This document shows, in pieces, positions 25,162 through 33,495 of a stretch of 60,560 nt of DNA. The notes beneath the pieces are model-generated. The model saw only the letters and a program-made list of their open reading frames with translations, made no database searches and was not told where the DNA came from. The stretch comes from an uncultured Lachnospiraceae bacterium. GTDB lineage: Bacteria > Bacillota > Clostridia > Lachnospirales > Lachnospiraceae. The stretch spans positions 1-60,560 of the forward strand of contig CANQMA010000006.1 in NCBI GenBank assembly GCA_947624875.1, given 5' to 3'. The position numbers were made by a program, and so were the translations under genes. Numbering within the stretch: the stretch's first letter is position 1; each line of letters begins with the position of its first letter.

Positions 25162-25425
25162 ATGAGAATCCAGGATTTAAAAAAGAAAGAAATTATCAAC
25201 GTCTGTTCCTGCCGTGTGCTCGGGTGTGCCAGAGATTTAGAATTTGATCTGCAGTCGGGCTGTATCTGTTCCCTGATTGTTACGGCGCCTTCCAAATGGA
25301 ACGGCTGGTTCACCGGTGATTATGAGTATGTCATTCCGATTTCATGCATTACGCAGGTGGGTCCTGATATTATCTTAGTCGAAGTGGAGGAAAGCCGCGT
25401 CCGTCAAAAAATCAAAATGGCTTGA
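25162..25425 (+). CDS. YlmC/YmxH family sporulation protein (PRC-barrel)
   Basis: The 87-aa protein has a single PRC-barrel-like beta domain. It starts MRIQDLKKKEIINV and contains RDLEFDLQSGCICSLIV and YVIPISCITQVGPDIILVEV, matching the YlmC/YmxH group found next to sigG or in sporulation clusters of Clostridia. The function is unknown. It lies 28 bases after sigG and is probably co-transcribed; the ribosome binding site is poor (AAAAAAGAAA). Confidence 0.88.
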   Translation: MRIQDLKKKEIINVCSCRVLGCARDLEFDLQSGCICSLIVTAPSKWNGWFTGDYEYVIPISCITQVGPDIILVEVEESRVRQKIKMA

Positions 25426-25450
25426 CCAATTGTTTGAACTTCTTTATAAT
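25422..25450 (+). promoter_or_regulatory. Promoter of nrdR
   Basis: TTGACC (25422-25427) and TATAAT (25445-25450) are separated by 17 bp. The -35 overlaps the stop codon of the preceding gene. Confidence 0.75.
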
Positions 25451-25492
25451 CATGTTATGTGAACCAGAAAAGGAAGTACGGAGGATAGACAG

Positions 25493-25942
25493 ATGAAATG
25501 TCCATATTGTGGAGAAGACAATACCAAAGTCATCGATTCAAGGCCGGCCGAGGATAACAGCGCAATCCGAAGAAGGAGACAATGTGAAAAATGTTCCAAA
25601 CGATTTACCACCTATGAAAAAGTGGAGAGTATTCCTTTGATTGTGATTAAAAAGGGAAATATCAGGGAGCCTTACGACCGGGGAAAAATCGAAGCCGGGA
25701 TTCTTCGTTCCTGCCATAAGAGACCGGTATCTTATGACCAGATTGCTGCAATGGTTGAAGACATTGAAAATACGATTTTTAACACGGAACAGAAAGAAGT
25801 TCAAAGTGAAGAAATCGGTGAACTGGTCATGGAACATCTCAAGACATTGGATCAGGTTGCCTATGTTCGTTTTGCATCCGTATATCGGGAATTTAAAGAT
25901 GTCAATACGTTTATGGATGAGCTGTCCAAACTGCTGAAATAA
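25493..25942 (+). CDS. nrdR: Transcriptional repressor NrdR
   Basis: NrdR represses ribonucleotide reductase genes in response to ATP/dATP. The 149-aa protein has the N-terminal zinc ribbon ([16 protein letters not shown] then [12 protein letters not shown]) and the ATP-cone domain starting near residue 47 ([17 protein letters not shown]). It is full length and 9 bases before yqeG. Confidence 0.97.
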   Translation: MKCPYCGEDNTKVIDSRPAEDNSAIRRRRQCEKCSKRFTTYEKVESIPLIVIKKGNIREPYDRGKIEAGILRSCHKRPVSYDQIAAMVEDIENTIFNTEQKEVQSEEIGELVMEHLKTLDQVAYVRFASVYREFKDVNTFMDELSKLLK

Positions 25943-25951
25943 GGAGTTGCC

Positions 25952-26476
25952 ATGTTTGAATGTTTTTATCCGGATGAATATCTGGATTCTGTCTATGAGA
26001 TGGACTGGGAACACTATTACCGGCAGGGAATCCGGGGTGTGATCTTTGATATTGACAATACATTGGTTCCCCATGGAGCGCCGGCGGACCGGCGTGCGGT
26101 TCAATTGTTTGAAAAGATCCATCAGCAGAAAATTGATACTTGCCTGATATCGAACAATCAAAAACCGCGGGTTGAGCCCTTCGCCGCAGCGGTTCATTCG
26201 AAATATATTTATAATGCGCATAAGCCATCCAAAAAAAACTATCTGAAATCCATGGAACTGATGGGAACGGACCGCACTACCACGCTGTTTGTCGGCGACC
26301 AGATTTTTACGGATATCTGGGGCGCAAAAAATGCAGGGATTCCGAATGTTTTATTGAAACAAATTGATAAAAAAGAAGAAATCCAGATTGTGTTAAAACG
26401 GATTCCTGAGAAATTTATTTTATGGAGATGGCGTAAAAAGCAGAGAAAACAGAGCGCACAAAAAAAGAAACAGTAG
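25952..26476 (+). CDS. yqeG: YqeG family HAD-type phosphatase
   Basis: This 174-aa HAD IIIA phosphatase has motif I in GVIFDIDNTLVPHG (nucleophile and acid Asp) near residue 28, motif II Ser in CLISNN, and the motif IV acidic site in GDQIFTDIWG near 110. The tail is very basic (RWRKKQRKQSAQKKK). In Firmicutes yqeG often precedes yqeH and aroE; here aroE follows on the opposite strand. Physiological substrate unknown. Confidence 0.9.
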   Translation: MFECFYPDEYLDSVYEMDWEHYYRQGIRGVIFDIDNTLVPHGAPADRRAVQLFEKIHQQKIDTCLISNNQKPRVEPFAAAVHSKYIYNAHKPSKKNYLKSMELMGTDRTTTLFVGDQIFTDIWGAKNAGIPNVLLKQIDKKEEIQIVLKRIPEKFILWRWRKKQRKQSAQKKKQ

Positions 26477-26513
26477 CAGACCATATTCAATGGCTTGCTG
26501 CTGTTTCTTTTTT
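26461..26513. terminator. Bidirectional terminator between yqeG and aroE
   Basis: AAAAAAGAAACAG (26461-26473) pairs with CTGTTTCTTTTTT (26501-26513), with extra GCAG/CTGC pairing inside across a small bulge. The arms overlap the ends of both convergent genes. Confidence 0.8.
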
Positions 26514-27387
26514 ATTGAAAGTATTTTTCCTTGATGATATCAACCGGCATCTCTTTTCCGGTCCAGAGCCGGAATGCTTCTGCTCCCTGATAGAGCAGCA
26601 TATACATTCCGTTGAGGACAGAGCATCCGGCGTTCTTTGCCATTTGAAACAAGAGAGTCTCTCTTGGATTATAAATAATATCGGAAACGATTAACCCTTC
26701 CCGAAGCATTTTCGGGTCGTGAATCAGACATTGGTCGGTATGGTTTGGCGCCATGCCGATTGGCGTCGCATTACACAGGATATCGCTCTCTGCAATCGAA
26801 GCGCCCAGCCGGTCATCTGAAGTCATTTCGATTAATGCCGCCTTACAGTTTGTGCGTTCATTGATAGCGGCAATCATTTCTTCCGCCTTCCCCCAAAATT
26901 GGTCTTTGATACTGTAAACATCGATTGCGCGCGCTCCGTCCAGCGCAGACTGCACCATAATGGAAGAAGCGGCACCGCCGGCGCCGAGCAGAGTCATTTT
27001 TTTATTCTGAATATCATGTCCGCTGTCTTTTAACGACATCACATAACCGATGCCGTCTGTATTGTGTCCGATAAACGTACCGCGCTCATTGACGACTGTA
27101 TTGACAGCGCCAATGATGGAAGCAGCGGGAGACAACTGGTCGACGAGCTGTGCCATGCGCGTTTTGTCAGGCATGGTGCAGTTGAAACCGGCAACGCCCA
27201 GTTTCTTTAATCCCTCGTATGCAGTGTCCAGATTTTCCACCGGAACGTCAAAACAAAGGTAAACATAATCCAGTCCCAGGAGACGGAAAGCTTCATTGTG
27301 CATTTTTGGAGATACACTGTGTGCAACCGGACTCCCCAAAAGCCCGGTCAGCTTTGTATGTCCTGTAATTTCATTGATACATCCCAT
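26512..27387 (-). CDS. aroE: Shikimate 5-dehydrogenase
   Basis: AroE reduces 3-dehydroshikimate with NADPH. The 291-aa protein has the substrate site GSPVAHSVSPKMHNEAF near residue 20, NCTMPDKTRM with a Lys/Asp-type catalytic region, NTDGIGY, and the Rossmann loop LGAGGAASS near 135. ATG 27387 is chosen because AGGTG lies just upstream and an earlier GTG three codons before would contain that site. It is divergent from the aroD-aroK fusion, placing consecutive shikimate steps under back-to-back promoters. Confidence 0.95.
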   Translation of the reverse strand: MGCINEITGHTKLTGLLGSPVAHSVSPKMHNEAFRLLGLDYVYLCFDVPVENLDTAYEGLKKLGVAGFNCTMPDKTRMAQLVDQLSPAASIIGAVNTVVNERGTFIGHNTDGIGYVMSLKDSGHDIQNKKMTLLGAGGAASSIMVQSALDGARAIDVYSIKDQFWGKAEEMIAAINERTNCKAALIEMTSDDRLGASIAESDILCNATPIGMAPNHTDQCLIHDPKMLREGLIVSDIIYNPRETLLFQMAKNAGCSVLNGMYMLLYQGAEAFRLWTGKEMPVDIIKEKYFQ

Positions 27388-27430
27388 GATATTCACCTAT
27401 TCTATGCCTTTCCGTAAAGATTTCCTATTC

Positions 27431-27459
27431 AGTATAAGTGCATTCAAAAAAAATGTAAA
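27431..27459 (-). promoter_or_regulatory. Promoter of aroE
   Basis: On the minus strand TTTACA (27459-27454) and TATACT (27436-27431) have a 17-bp spacer. The aroE start is about 44 bases downstream. Confidence 0.75.
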
Positions 27460-27466
27460 CCATACA

Positions 27467-27495
27467 TTGACGAAATTTTCCCGCTCCCTTATACT
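27467..27495 (+). promoter_or_regulatory. Promoter of the aroD-aroK fusion gene
   Basis: TTGACG (27467-27472) and TATACT (27490-27495) have a 17-bp spacer. The -35 elements of the two divergent promoters are only 7 bp apart, so one regulator could act on both. Confidence 0.8.
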
Positions 27496-27523
27496 GAAAT
27501 TATTGTAGAGCGGAGGCGTACCA

Positions 27524-28840
27524 ATGAAAATAATCAAAAGCAGACATCTTACATTGACGAACAACAATCCCAAAATCTGTGTTCCACTGACCGGAAAGAA
27601 TTTCAGCGAAATTGCGGCACAGGCAAAAGCGGTTGCAGGGATGCATCCGGATCTGGCAGAATGGAGAGCGGATTTTCTGGAAGAAATCATCAAGGAACCA
27701 TCAGCCGGGTCGTTCTTACGTCTGGCAAAACCGATTCTGGAAGAACTAAAAAAAATCCTTCCGGATACGCCGCTGATTTTCACACTCCGGACGAAAGAGG
27801 AAGGAGGAATGGTCTCTTTCTCAGAGGATGCATACCGGGAGATTTGTATTGCAGCCGCAAAGACTGCCGGGGATTATCCAATCGATTTTATCGATGTGGA
27901 GGCAGTGAGGATTGCAGATGCAAAAAGTTTCATCAAAGAAATTCATGATGCGGGATGCCTTGTGATTGGGTCCAATCATCATTTCAGCAAAACACCGCCG
28001 CAATCCGGGATGGTGGAGATTTTAAGGCAAATTGAAAAGACCGGTGCGGACATTGCAAAACTCGCCGTGATGCCTTTAGAAAAAGAAGACGTCACAGCGC
28101 TGATGGAGGCGTCAAAAGAAGCGGATGCCTGCCTAAAGATTCCGTTGATTACGATGTCCATGTCGGAATTAGGAGCCATTACAAGAGTCTGTACCAAACA
28201 GACCGGATCAGTGATCACCTTTGCGTCCGGTATCGAAGCTTCGGCACCCGGTCAGGAAAGCATTGAGGTTGTCCGCAGCCTGCTTTCTTTTCATAGGAAC
28301 TGCGCATTGCAGGGAAATATTGCGCTGATTGGTTTTATGGGAACCGGAAAGACGACGGTTTCAAAAGCGCTTTCCAGAATCACAGGTTTTGAGGAAGTGG
28401 ATGTAGACCAATGCATTGTTTCCAATGAGGGAATGACAATCAACGATATTTTTGCCGAAAAAGGCGAACAGGGATTCCGAGATATCGAAACCGAAACATT
28501 GCAAAACCTCACAAAAAAAGAGGGACAGATTATTTCCTGCGGCGGCGGAGCTGTACTTCGGGATGAAAACGTCCGGATACTAAAACAGGCGGGCACGATT
28601 GTTCTGCTGACAGCAACGCCGGAAACGATTTTCGAGCGGGTCAAAGACCATACACACCGGCCGATTTTAAATCAGGATATGAGCCTTTCCCATGTAAAAA
28701 AACTGATGGCAGGCAGAGAGCCGCGTTATCAGGAAGTTGCAGACCTGAAAGTTTCCGTGGACAGCAATGACCGCGTAAAGACCTGCCTGGAAATTTTAAG
28801 GAAACTGCAGGAAATGGGAAAAATCACATTGTTGGCTTAG
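27524..28840 (+). CDS. aroDK: Bifunctional type I 3-dehydroquinate dehydratase / shikimate kinase
   Basis: This 438-aa fusion joins two shikimate-pathway enzymes. Residues about 1-255 are a type I dehydroquinase with EWRADFLEE, the catalytic His in GSNHHFSKTP and the Schiff-base Lys in IAKLAVMP. Residues about 262-438 are a shikimate kinase with Walker A GFMGTGKTT, DVDQCI in the substrate-binding DxD position, FRDIETETL, the CGGGAVLR shikimate loop and the lid Arg in DHTHRPIL. They act before and after the AroE step, and aroE is divergently encoded 136 bases away. No internal start or frameshift was seen between the domains, so the fusion is real. Confidence 0.93.
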   Translation: MKIIKSRHLTLTNNNPKICVPLTGKNFSEIAAQAKAVAGMHPDLAEWRADFLEEIIKEPSAGSFLRLAKPILEELKKILPDTPLIFTLRTKEEGGMVSFSEDAYREICIAAAKTAGDYPIDFIDVEAVRIADAKSFIKEIHDAGCLVIGSNHHFSKTPPQSGMVEILRQIEKTGADIAKLAVMPLEKEDVTALMEASKEADACLKIPLITMSMSELGAITRVCTKQTGSVITFASGIEASAPGQESIEVVRSLLSFHRNCALQGNIALIGFMGTGKTTVSKALSRITGFEEVDVDQCIVSNEGMTINDIFAEKGEQGFRDIETETLQNLTKKEGQIISCGGGAVLRDENVRILKQAGTIVLLTATPETIFERVKDHTHRPILNQDMSLSHVKKLMAGREPRYQEVADLKVSVDSNDRVKTCLEILRKLQEMGKITLLA

Positions 28841-28863
28841 AACGCAAAAGGTGTGCAAAAGGG

Positions 28864-28892
28864 TTGAATTCTGGAGGAGTATCCCTTATAAT
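28864..28892 (+). promoter_or_regulatory. Promoter and long structured leader of efp
   Basis: TTGAAT (28864-28869) and TATAAT (28887-28892) have a 17-bp spacer. The transcript would carry a leader of about 126 bases (28899-29024) containing a CAGATATCTG palindrome enclosed by GGAAACC/GGGTTCC complementarity. It matches no riboswitch class I recognise. Confidence 0.7.
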
Positions 28893-29024
28893 ATAACGAG
28901 ATATGCGAAAAACGCAGAACTGAAGAGCGGAAACCAAATGAACAGATATCTGTTTTGGGATGGGTTCCGGTCATATGCCGCCGAAGGAAACGAGGGGGCG
29001 ACACAATGATTAGGAGGAAAAGTT

Positions 29025-29582
29025 ATGGTATCAGCAGGCGATTTTAAAAATGGAATTACGATTGAATATGATGGAAAGATTTATCAGATTATCGAATTTC
29101 AGCATGTAAAGCCGGGAAAGGGCGCAGCCTTTGTCAGAACAAAATTAAAAAACATTAAAGACGGTGGTGTGGTAGAAACTTCATTCCGTCCGACGGAAAA
29201 ATTTGAAAATGCGCATATTGACAGAAAGAATATGCAGTATTTATATAATGATGGAGATTTATATTACTTCATGGACGGCGAAACCTACGACCAGATCGCA
29301 GTCGGTAAAGATAAGGTTGGAGATGCATTGAAATTCGTCAAAGAAAATGAGGAAGTAAAGATCTGCTCCTGCAAGGGCGATATCTTTGCAATTGAACCGC
29401 CAATCACCGTGGAACTGGTGATTACGGAAACAGAACCGGGCTTTAAGGGAAACACTGCAACCAACGCGACAAAACCGGCGACGGTAGAAACCGGAGCGAC
29501 GGTCTATGTTCCATTGTTTGTAGAACAGGGTGAAAAGATTGTCATTGACACCCGTACAGGCGAGTATTCAAAACGTGTTTAA
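29025..29582 (+). CDS. efp: Elongation factor P
   Basis: EF-P relieves ribosome stalling at polyproline stretches. The 185-aa, three-domain protein is full length. The loop tip [10 protein letters not shown] carries Lys32, the position modified in many bacteria. The C-terminal OB domain ends in [27 protein letters not shown] precedes the ATG. No modification enzyme (epmA or ymfI) is encoded nearby. Confidence 0.97.
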   Translation: MVSAGDFKNGITIEYDGKIYQIIEFQHVKPGKGAAFVRTKLKNIKDGGVVETSFRPTEKFENAHIDRKNMQYLYNDGDLYYFMDGETYDQIAVGKDKVGDALKFVKENEEVKICSCKGDIFAIEPPITVELVITETEPGFKGNTATNATKPATVETGATVYVPLFVEQGEKIVIDTRTGEYSKRV

Positions 29583-29597
29583 TTTTTTGTTTTTTAT

Positions 29598-29632
29598 GAA
29601 AAAGCTGCGTTTTTAGCGTGGCTTTTTCTTTT
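29598..29632 (+). terminator. Terminator after efp
   Basis: GAAAAAGC (29598-29605) pairs with GCTTTTTC (29621-29628), with inner GCG/CGC-like pairing. The T-tract follows. Confidence 0.8.
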
Positions 29633-29654
29633 GCTTACAAAAGGAGAGTGGATG

Positions 29655-30626
29655 ATGAAAATTGTAATCTTAGATGCGGAAACATTATCGATCGATGGGG
29701 ATATTGATTTTTCTATCTTTGACCAATATGGCGAGGTGACTGTTTATCCGTTTACAAGGGATGAACAGGTGGGAGAGCGGATCCGGGATGCCGAGGTGGT
29801 TTTATGCAACAAATCCATCATGGATGAACAGACACTTTCTCAGGCGTCGAGACTAAAATATATCGGCTTGTTTGCAACAGGCTATAATAACATTGACATC
29901 GCATATACCAATGCACATGGCATTACGGTGTGCAATGCGGGCAGCTATTCCACCGAGGCAGTTGCGCAGCATGTGTTTGCCCTGATCCTTCACGTCTATA
30001 ATAAGGTGGCGGATTATAATACTTTTGTTCAGCAGGAGGGGTGGATTCATACGCATAAATTTTCTCCGTTCATCGAAATGAAGGAGCTATATGGAAAGAC
30101 AATCGGCATTATCGGATATGGCTCGATTGGGAAAAAGGTAGCCCGGATTGCAGAAGCATTTGGAATGCATGTGCTGGCGTACAGTAGAAACATTGCAAAA
30201 AATCCGCAGATGCAGACCGGTGAAGACAAATCGATTCAGTATGCAGATATCCCTGCCATTCTCGCCGCGTCAGATATTGTAACCGTGCACTGCCCGCTCA
30301 ATAAAGATTCAGAGAAAATGTGCAGCAAAGACTTTTTTACGAAAATGAAAAGAGATGCACTGTTTATTAACACAGCGCGGGGCGGCATTGTGAATGAAAA
30401 CGACTTAGTGTGGGCACTCACACATGATGAGATTGCAGGAGCGGCGATTGATGTTATTTCAAAGGAACCGATGGAACCAAATTGTCCGCTGCTTCATGTA
30501 AAAAATCTGGTCATCACACCCCATGCTGCGTGGGCTCCGCTGGAGACCAGAATGAGGCTGATTCAAATTGTTTCGGAAAATTTAAAAAAATGGCTTGCAG
30601 GAACCCCCACTTATGTTATAAAATAA
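29655..30626 (+). CDS. D-2-hydroxyacid dehydrogenase (NAD-dependent)
   Basis: This 323-aa protein has the substrate-binding halves and an inserted Rossmann domain with GIIGYGSIGKKVARI near residue 147. Catalytic residues are the Arg in NTARGGIVNENDL, the Glu near VISKEPM and the His in ITPHAAW. It resembles glycerate/hydroxypyruvate or phenyllactate-type dehydrogenases; the substrate cannot be fixed. ATG 29655 is 8 bases after AAGGAG (29641-29646); ATG 29652 is equally in frame. A TTGCAG/TATAAA pair at 30595-30622, inside the gene end, may drive the next gene. Confidence 0.88.
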   Translation: MKIVILDAETLSIDGDIDFSIFDQYGEVTVYPFTRDEQVGERIRDAEVVLCNKSIMDEQTLSQASRLKYIGLFATGYNNIDIAYTNAHGITVCNAGSYSTEAVAQHVFALILHVYNKVADYNTFVQQEGWIHTHKFSPFIEMKELYGKTIGIIGYGSIGKKVARIAEAFGMHVLAYSRNIAKNPQMQTGEDKSIQYADIPAILAASDIVTVHCPLNKDSEKMCSKDFFTKMKRDALFINTARGGIVNENDLVWALTHDEIAGAAIDVISKEPMEPNCPLLHVKNLVITPHAAWAPLETRMRLIQIVSENLKKWLAGTPTYVIK

Positions 30627-30729
30627 GTGTAAGAAGTGTTGGACAAGACACAAAATCTTATAAAGTTATGATGACAGGGTTCAACATAATTTTATGAAAA
30701 TTTTTATTTATTTAAGGAGGAACACAATC

Positions 30730-31590
30730 ATGGGAAGATTGGCAAAAAAAATTGCAGCATCCGTTTTGGCGGTTACTTTAGCTCTGGCTATGACGACGAC
30801 ATGTTTTGCTGCAGGATGGGAAAGTTACTTCGGACAAAATGAAGGATGGTACGAAGGATCATTAGGTTCATTGACAGCAAACACAGATACCGGTTGGACT
30901 GCAAATCTTGAAGCAATCGGCTGGGGTGGTATCTGGGGCGGACAGGTGAAGAAAGCCGTTTCCGTTAAGAAGGATCAGAACTATACCATTTCCTTTACGA
31001 TTAGTTCAAGCAACTGTAACAAATGGGTCTATATCAAGATGGCTGCTGATGATGAAAATGAAACATTAGCATTTGGTGACTGGGTTCAGTTGACCAGAGG
31101 AGAAACCAAAAAGTACACAAAAACTTTTACTGCTGCAGTTGATTCCAACCTGATTACCTTTGGTATCGGTGGAGAAATGATGGACAGAGAAAGTTCTGAT
31201 AAAGATGCAGAGGCAAGATATGCACGGTTACCGGCAGGTGGAAAGAGCATGCCGGATGCAGACCCAACAGCCGCAACGGTAGTAAAATTAACAAACTTTA
31301 GTCTTGGCCTTGCAAAGCCGGATACTGTGAAGTTAAAGAGCGTTAAAGCACTCAAGGGCGGAAAAGCAAAAGTTACTTTCAAAAAAGTAGCCGGCGCTAA
31401 AAAGTATCAGGTTCAGTATTCATTAAAGAAGAATATGAAGAAGGCAAAGACCGTTTCTTCTAAGAAGACAACAGTTACGATTAAGAAACTGAAAAAAGGT
31501 AAAAAATACTTTGTAAGAGTAAGAGTTTACAACAGCAAGAGTGAAATTGGCGACTGGAGTAACAAGAAGTCAGTCAAAGTAAAAAAATAA
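30730..31590 (+). CDS. Secreted carbohydrate-binding-like protein with Fn3-type C-terminal domain
   Basis: The 286-aa protein has a signal peptide (MGRLAKKIAASVLAVTLALA, cleavage near residue 27). A CBM4_9-like beta domain (about 30-195) contains aromatic-rich GWGGIWGGQ and NYTISFTISS segments. The C-terminal lysine-rich Fn3-like domain (about 200-286) includes GAKKYQVQYSLKK and KYFVRVRVYN. No catalytic domain is present, so binding is the likely role. ATG 30730 is 9 bases after AAGGAGG. It belongs to the same family as the proteins at 36136-40131 but is separated from them by the SSB-like gene and rpn copy 2. A strong terminator follows. Confidence 0.75.
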   Translation: MGRLAKKIAASVLAVTLALAMTTTCFAAGWESYFGQNEGWYEGSLGSLTANTDTGWTANLEAIGWGGIWGGQVKKAVSVKKDQNYTISFTISSSNCNKWVYIKMAADDENETLAFGDWVQLTRGETKKYTKTFTAAVDSNLITFGIGGEMMDRESSDKDAEARYARLPAGGKSMPDADPTAATVVKLTNFSLGLAKPDTVKLKSVKALKGGKAKVTFKKVAGAKKYQVQYSLKKNMKKAKTVSSKKTTVTIKKLKKGKKYFVRVRVYNSKSEIGDWSNKKSVKVKK

Positions 31591-31614
31591 AAATATAAAC
31601 ATATTAAAACAGTT

Positions 31615-31644
31615 CCCCGTATCATAAGATACGGGGATTTTTTT
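31615..31644 (+). terminator. Strong terminator after the first CBM-like gene
   Basis: The perfect 9-bp stem CCCCGTATC/GATACGGGG with loop ATAA is followed by seven T residues. Downstream, an AT-rich stretch holds TTTACA (31757) and TATAAT (31782-31787) with long 19-bp spacing, a possible promoter for the next gene. Confidence 0.92.
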
Positions 31645-31836
31645 GCCTGATTTCAGACTCCGTTTATATTGGTAAGAATCCGCAAGATTACTTGCTTTTT
31701 TGAGGACTTGCATTACTGGTTTTATGCAGAAAAGGTCGAGATAAGTCGAACGATTTTTTACATTTTTTTGTATTTTTTGAATATAATAGTAATGATAAAA
31801 AATAATAAACCAAAGTAAGGTAAAGGGGGAAATACT

Positions 31837-32466
31837 ATGATTGACAAAGTCATTGAAAACAACAGGGTAAGTATGATAGGAGAAATTGTATCTGAGTTCC
31901 GGTACAGTCACGAAGTGTTTGGTGAGGGGTTTTATACGGTAGATATTTCTGTAGACCGGTTAAGCGAACTGACAGATGTGATTCCGGTAATGGTTTCAGA
32001 ACGTCTGGTGGATGTAACAGAAGATTACATAGGAAAACTGGTAGAAGTATCCGGACAGTTTCGTTCTTATAACCGTCATGAAGGAACAAAGAATAAATTA
32101 ATTTTATCCATATTTGCAAGAGAATGGGAAGAGGTAGAAGAAAATCTGGACGCCGGAAGAACAAATCAGATTTTCTTAGACGGGTATCTCTGTAAAATGC
32201 CGATATACCGGAAAACGCCTCTCGGCAGAGAAATCGCCGATTTGTTGGTTGCGGTCAACAGACCATATGGCAAGTCCGATTACATCCCATGCATCGCATG
32301 GGGACGAAATGCCCGGTATGCTTCTACATTTGAAGTGGGCGGACACATTCAGCTGTGGGGCAGAGTGCAAAGCCGTGAATATGTAAAAAAAATCAGCGAA
32401 GAGGAGACAGAGAAGCACATTGCTTATGAGGTTTCTGTCAACAAACTCGAATATCTAGACGAGTAA
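31837..32466 (+). CDS. SSB-like protein with two OB-type halves
   Basis: In this 209-aa protein the C-terminal half (about 105-205) reads as a single-stranded DNA-binding OB fold: GYLCKMPIYRKTPLGREIAD, NRPYGKSDYIPCIAWGRNA and GGHIQLWGRVQSREY. The N-terminal half (about 8-95) has a similar strand pattern (RVSMIGEIVSEF to SIFAREWEEVEE) and looks like a second, more divergent OB domain. There is no acidic SSB tail for partner binding, so it is not the main replicative SSB. It has a GGGGG ribosome site and its own terminator, and adjoins rpn copy 2. Role unknown; ssDNA binding is inferred. Confidence 0.75.
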   Translation: MIDKVIENNRVSMIGEIVSEFRYSHEVFGEGFYTVDISVDRLSELTDVIPVMVSERLVDVTEDYIGKLVEVSGQFRSYNRHEGTKNKLILSIFAREWEEVEENLDAGRTNQIFLDGYLCKMPIYRKTPLGREIADLLVAVNRPYGKSDYIPCIAWGRNARYASTFEVGGHIQLWGRVQSREYVKKISEEETEKHIAYEVSVNKLEYLDE

Positions 32467-32497
32467 TACGTCAACCGAATAAAATTTATTCGTAATC

Positions 32498-32548
32498 AAA
32501 AAAGGAATCAAATGAGTTTCCGTGAGAAAACCAGTTGATTCCTTTTTT
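32498..32548 (+). terminator. Terminator after the SSB-like gene
   Basis: A 14-bp perfect stem (AAAAAAGGAATCAA, 32498-32511, with TTGATTCCTTTTTT, 32535-32548) has a built-in T-tract. It also faces the end of rpn copy 2. Confidence 0.9.
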
Positions 32549-32628
32549 GTTATAGCGAATTTATAAACAATTCGCCAAAGCATAGAGTTTTTTTATTGGA
32601 ATAGATGATTAAAGTATCAATGAAAATA

Positions 32629-32835
32629 CTAAATCAATTCGCTTAAGGCCTGTACCTTGTCCGGGTCAACCTGATATTTCTGAGCAATCCATTCCACAGA
32701 TTTTCCGTTTTTTAAGTCGCGGATGATAGCAATACTGTCTTCTATGCCCTCAGTATGTCCTTCGGCAAGTCCGGCCTCGTGTCCCTTCGCCTCGCCTGCT
32801 TGAAACTGTTCCTTCAGCGCCATTTCCAGTGTCAT
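32629..32835 (-). CDS. Putative intragenic small protein (C-terminal 68 aa of Rpn copy 2; RpnS-like antitoxin candidate)
   Basis: The in-frame ATG at 32835 has GGAGG (complement of 32845-32849) 9 bases upstream, identical to copy 1. The product would share its first 19 residues with the copy-1 small protein and then diverge. Divergent tails on identical toxins are what would be expected if the tail carried pair specificity (inference). Confidence 0.45.
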   Translation of the reverse strand: MTLEMALKEQFQAGEAKGHEAGLAEGHTEGIEDSIAIIRDLKNGKSVEWIAQKYQVDPDKVQALSELI

Positions 32836-33495
32836 ATACTCTCGCCTCCATTCCCTGCTTTCTTTTATCCGATCATATTCTTCCCTGATTGTAGCAGAAA
32901 ATTCATCATCTGGAAATAGCCCGGCTACACATTTTAGAAAAGTTTTTAAATCTTCACTGACGTTTCCTTCCGTTCCCATGGTATTTAAAATAATCATGGT
33001 CGTCTGGTCGCCATATTCCAGTCCGTCTATTTCCTTGCACTGGTAGGTAAACGTATACCGGTACTGATTCTTTCCATACAAGTCGTAAGTGCAGATAAAG
33101 ATGATAAAACTGCGGCAGAGCATGCTGTAATCCTGACCCCGTTCCAGCAGGTCAAGATCGATCAAGTCCCTGTAATATCTTCCGCGTTTCGGGAGCTCCC
33201 CGCTTCTGGCATTCTGCATCTCAATGTTGTAGACTTCATCATCACCCCGGACATAGACATCCAGACGGATGCCCTTTGCGTCATGGCGGATGCCGATTAC
33301 CTTTTCATACTCAGGATATTCAATCTTTAAGATTTCTTTCCCAAGGATTTCCCCGAGAATCTTTTTACAGAGAGATTCATTTCTCATGAACTTCTGAAAG
33401 ATAAAGTTGTCTGCAAGCGTCAGGTCTTCCCAGCGCTTCATCTGCGGCTGTTCACTGACATTCTTTTGTAATTGGTTCAGGTTGTACTTTTCCAT
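32629..33495 (-). CDS. Rpn-family PD-(D/E)XK nuclease, copy 2
   Basis: This 288-aa paralogue matches the gene at 5162-6013 through about residue 239, including D79, E92 and Q94. After GEAKGH the tails part: this copy has an extra EAGLAEGHTEGI repeat and ends DPDKVQALSELI. Both tails keep the same plan, an IAII(Q/R)DLKNG helix and a (Q/W)xAQKYQ helix. The start ATG 33495 uses the same GGAGG at 8 bases. It lies inside the secreted-protein region, between the SSB-like gene and the first GH128 gene, so this region appears to have been an insertion or expansion site. Role as for copy 1: DNA nuclease, possibly phage defence. Confidence 0.85.
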   Translation of the reverse strand: MEKYNLNQLQKNVSEQPQMKRWEDLTLADNFIFQKFMRNESLCKKILGEILGKEILKIEYPEYEKVIGIRHDAKGIRLDVYVRGDDEVYNIEMQNARSGELPKRGRYYRDLIDLDLLERGQDYSMLCRSFIIFICTYDLYGKNQYRYTFTYQCKEIDGLEYGDQTTMIILNTMGTEGNVSEDLKTFLKCVAGLFPDDEFSATIREEYDRIKESREWRREYMTLEMALKEQFQAGEAKGHEAGLAEGHTEGIEDSIAIIRDLKNGKSVEWIAQKYQVDPDKVQALSELI

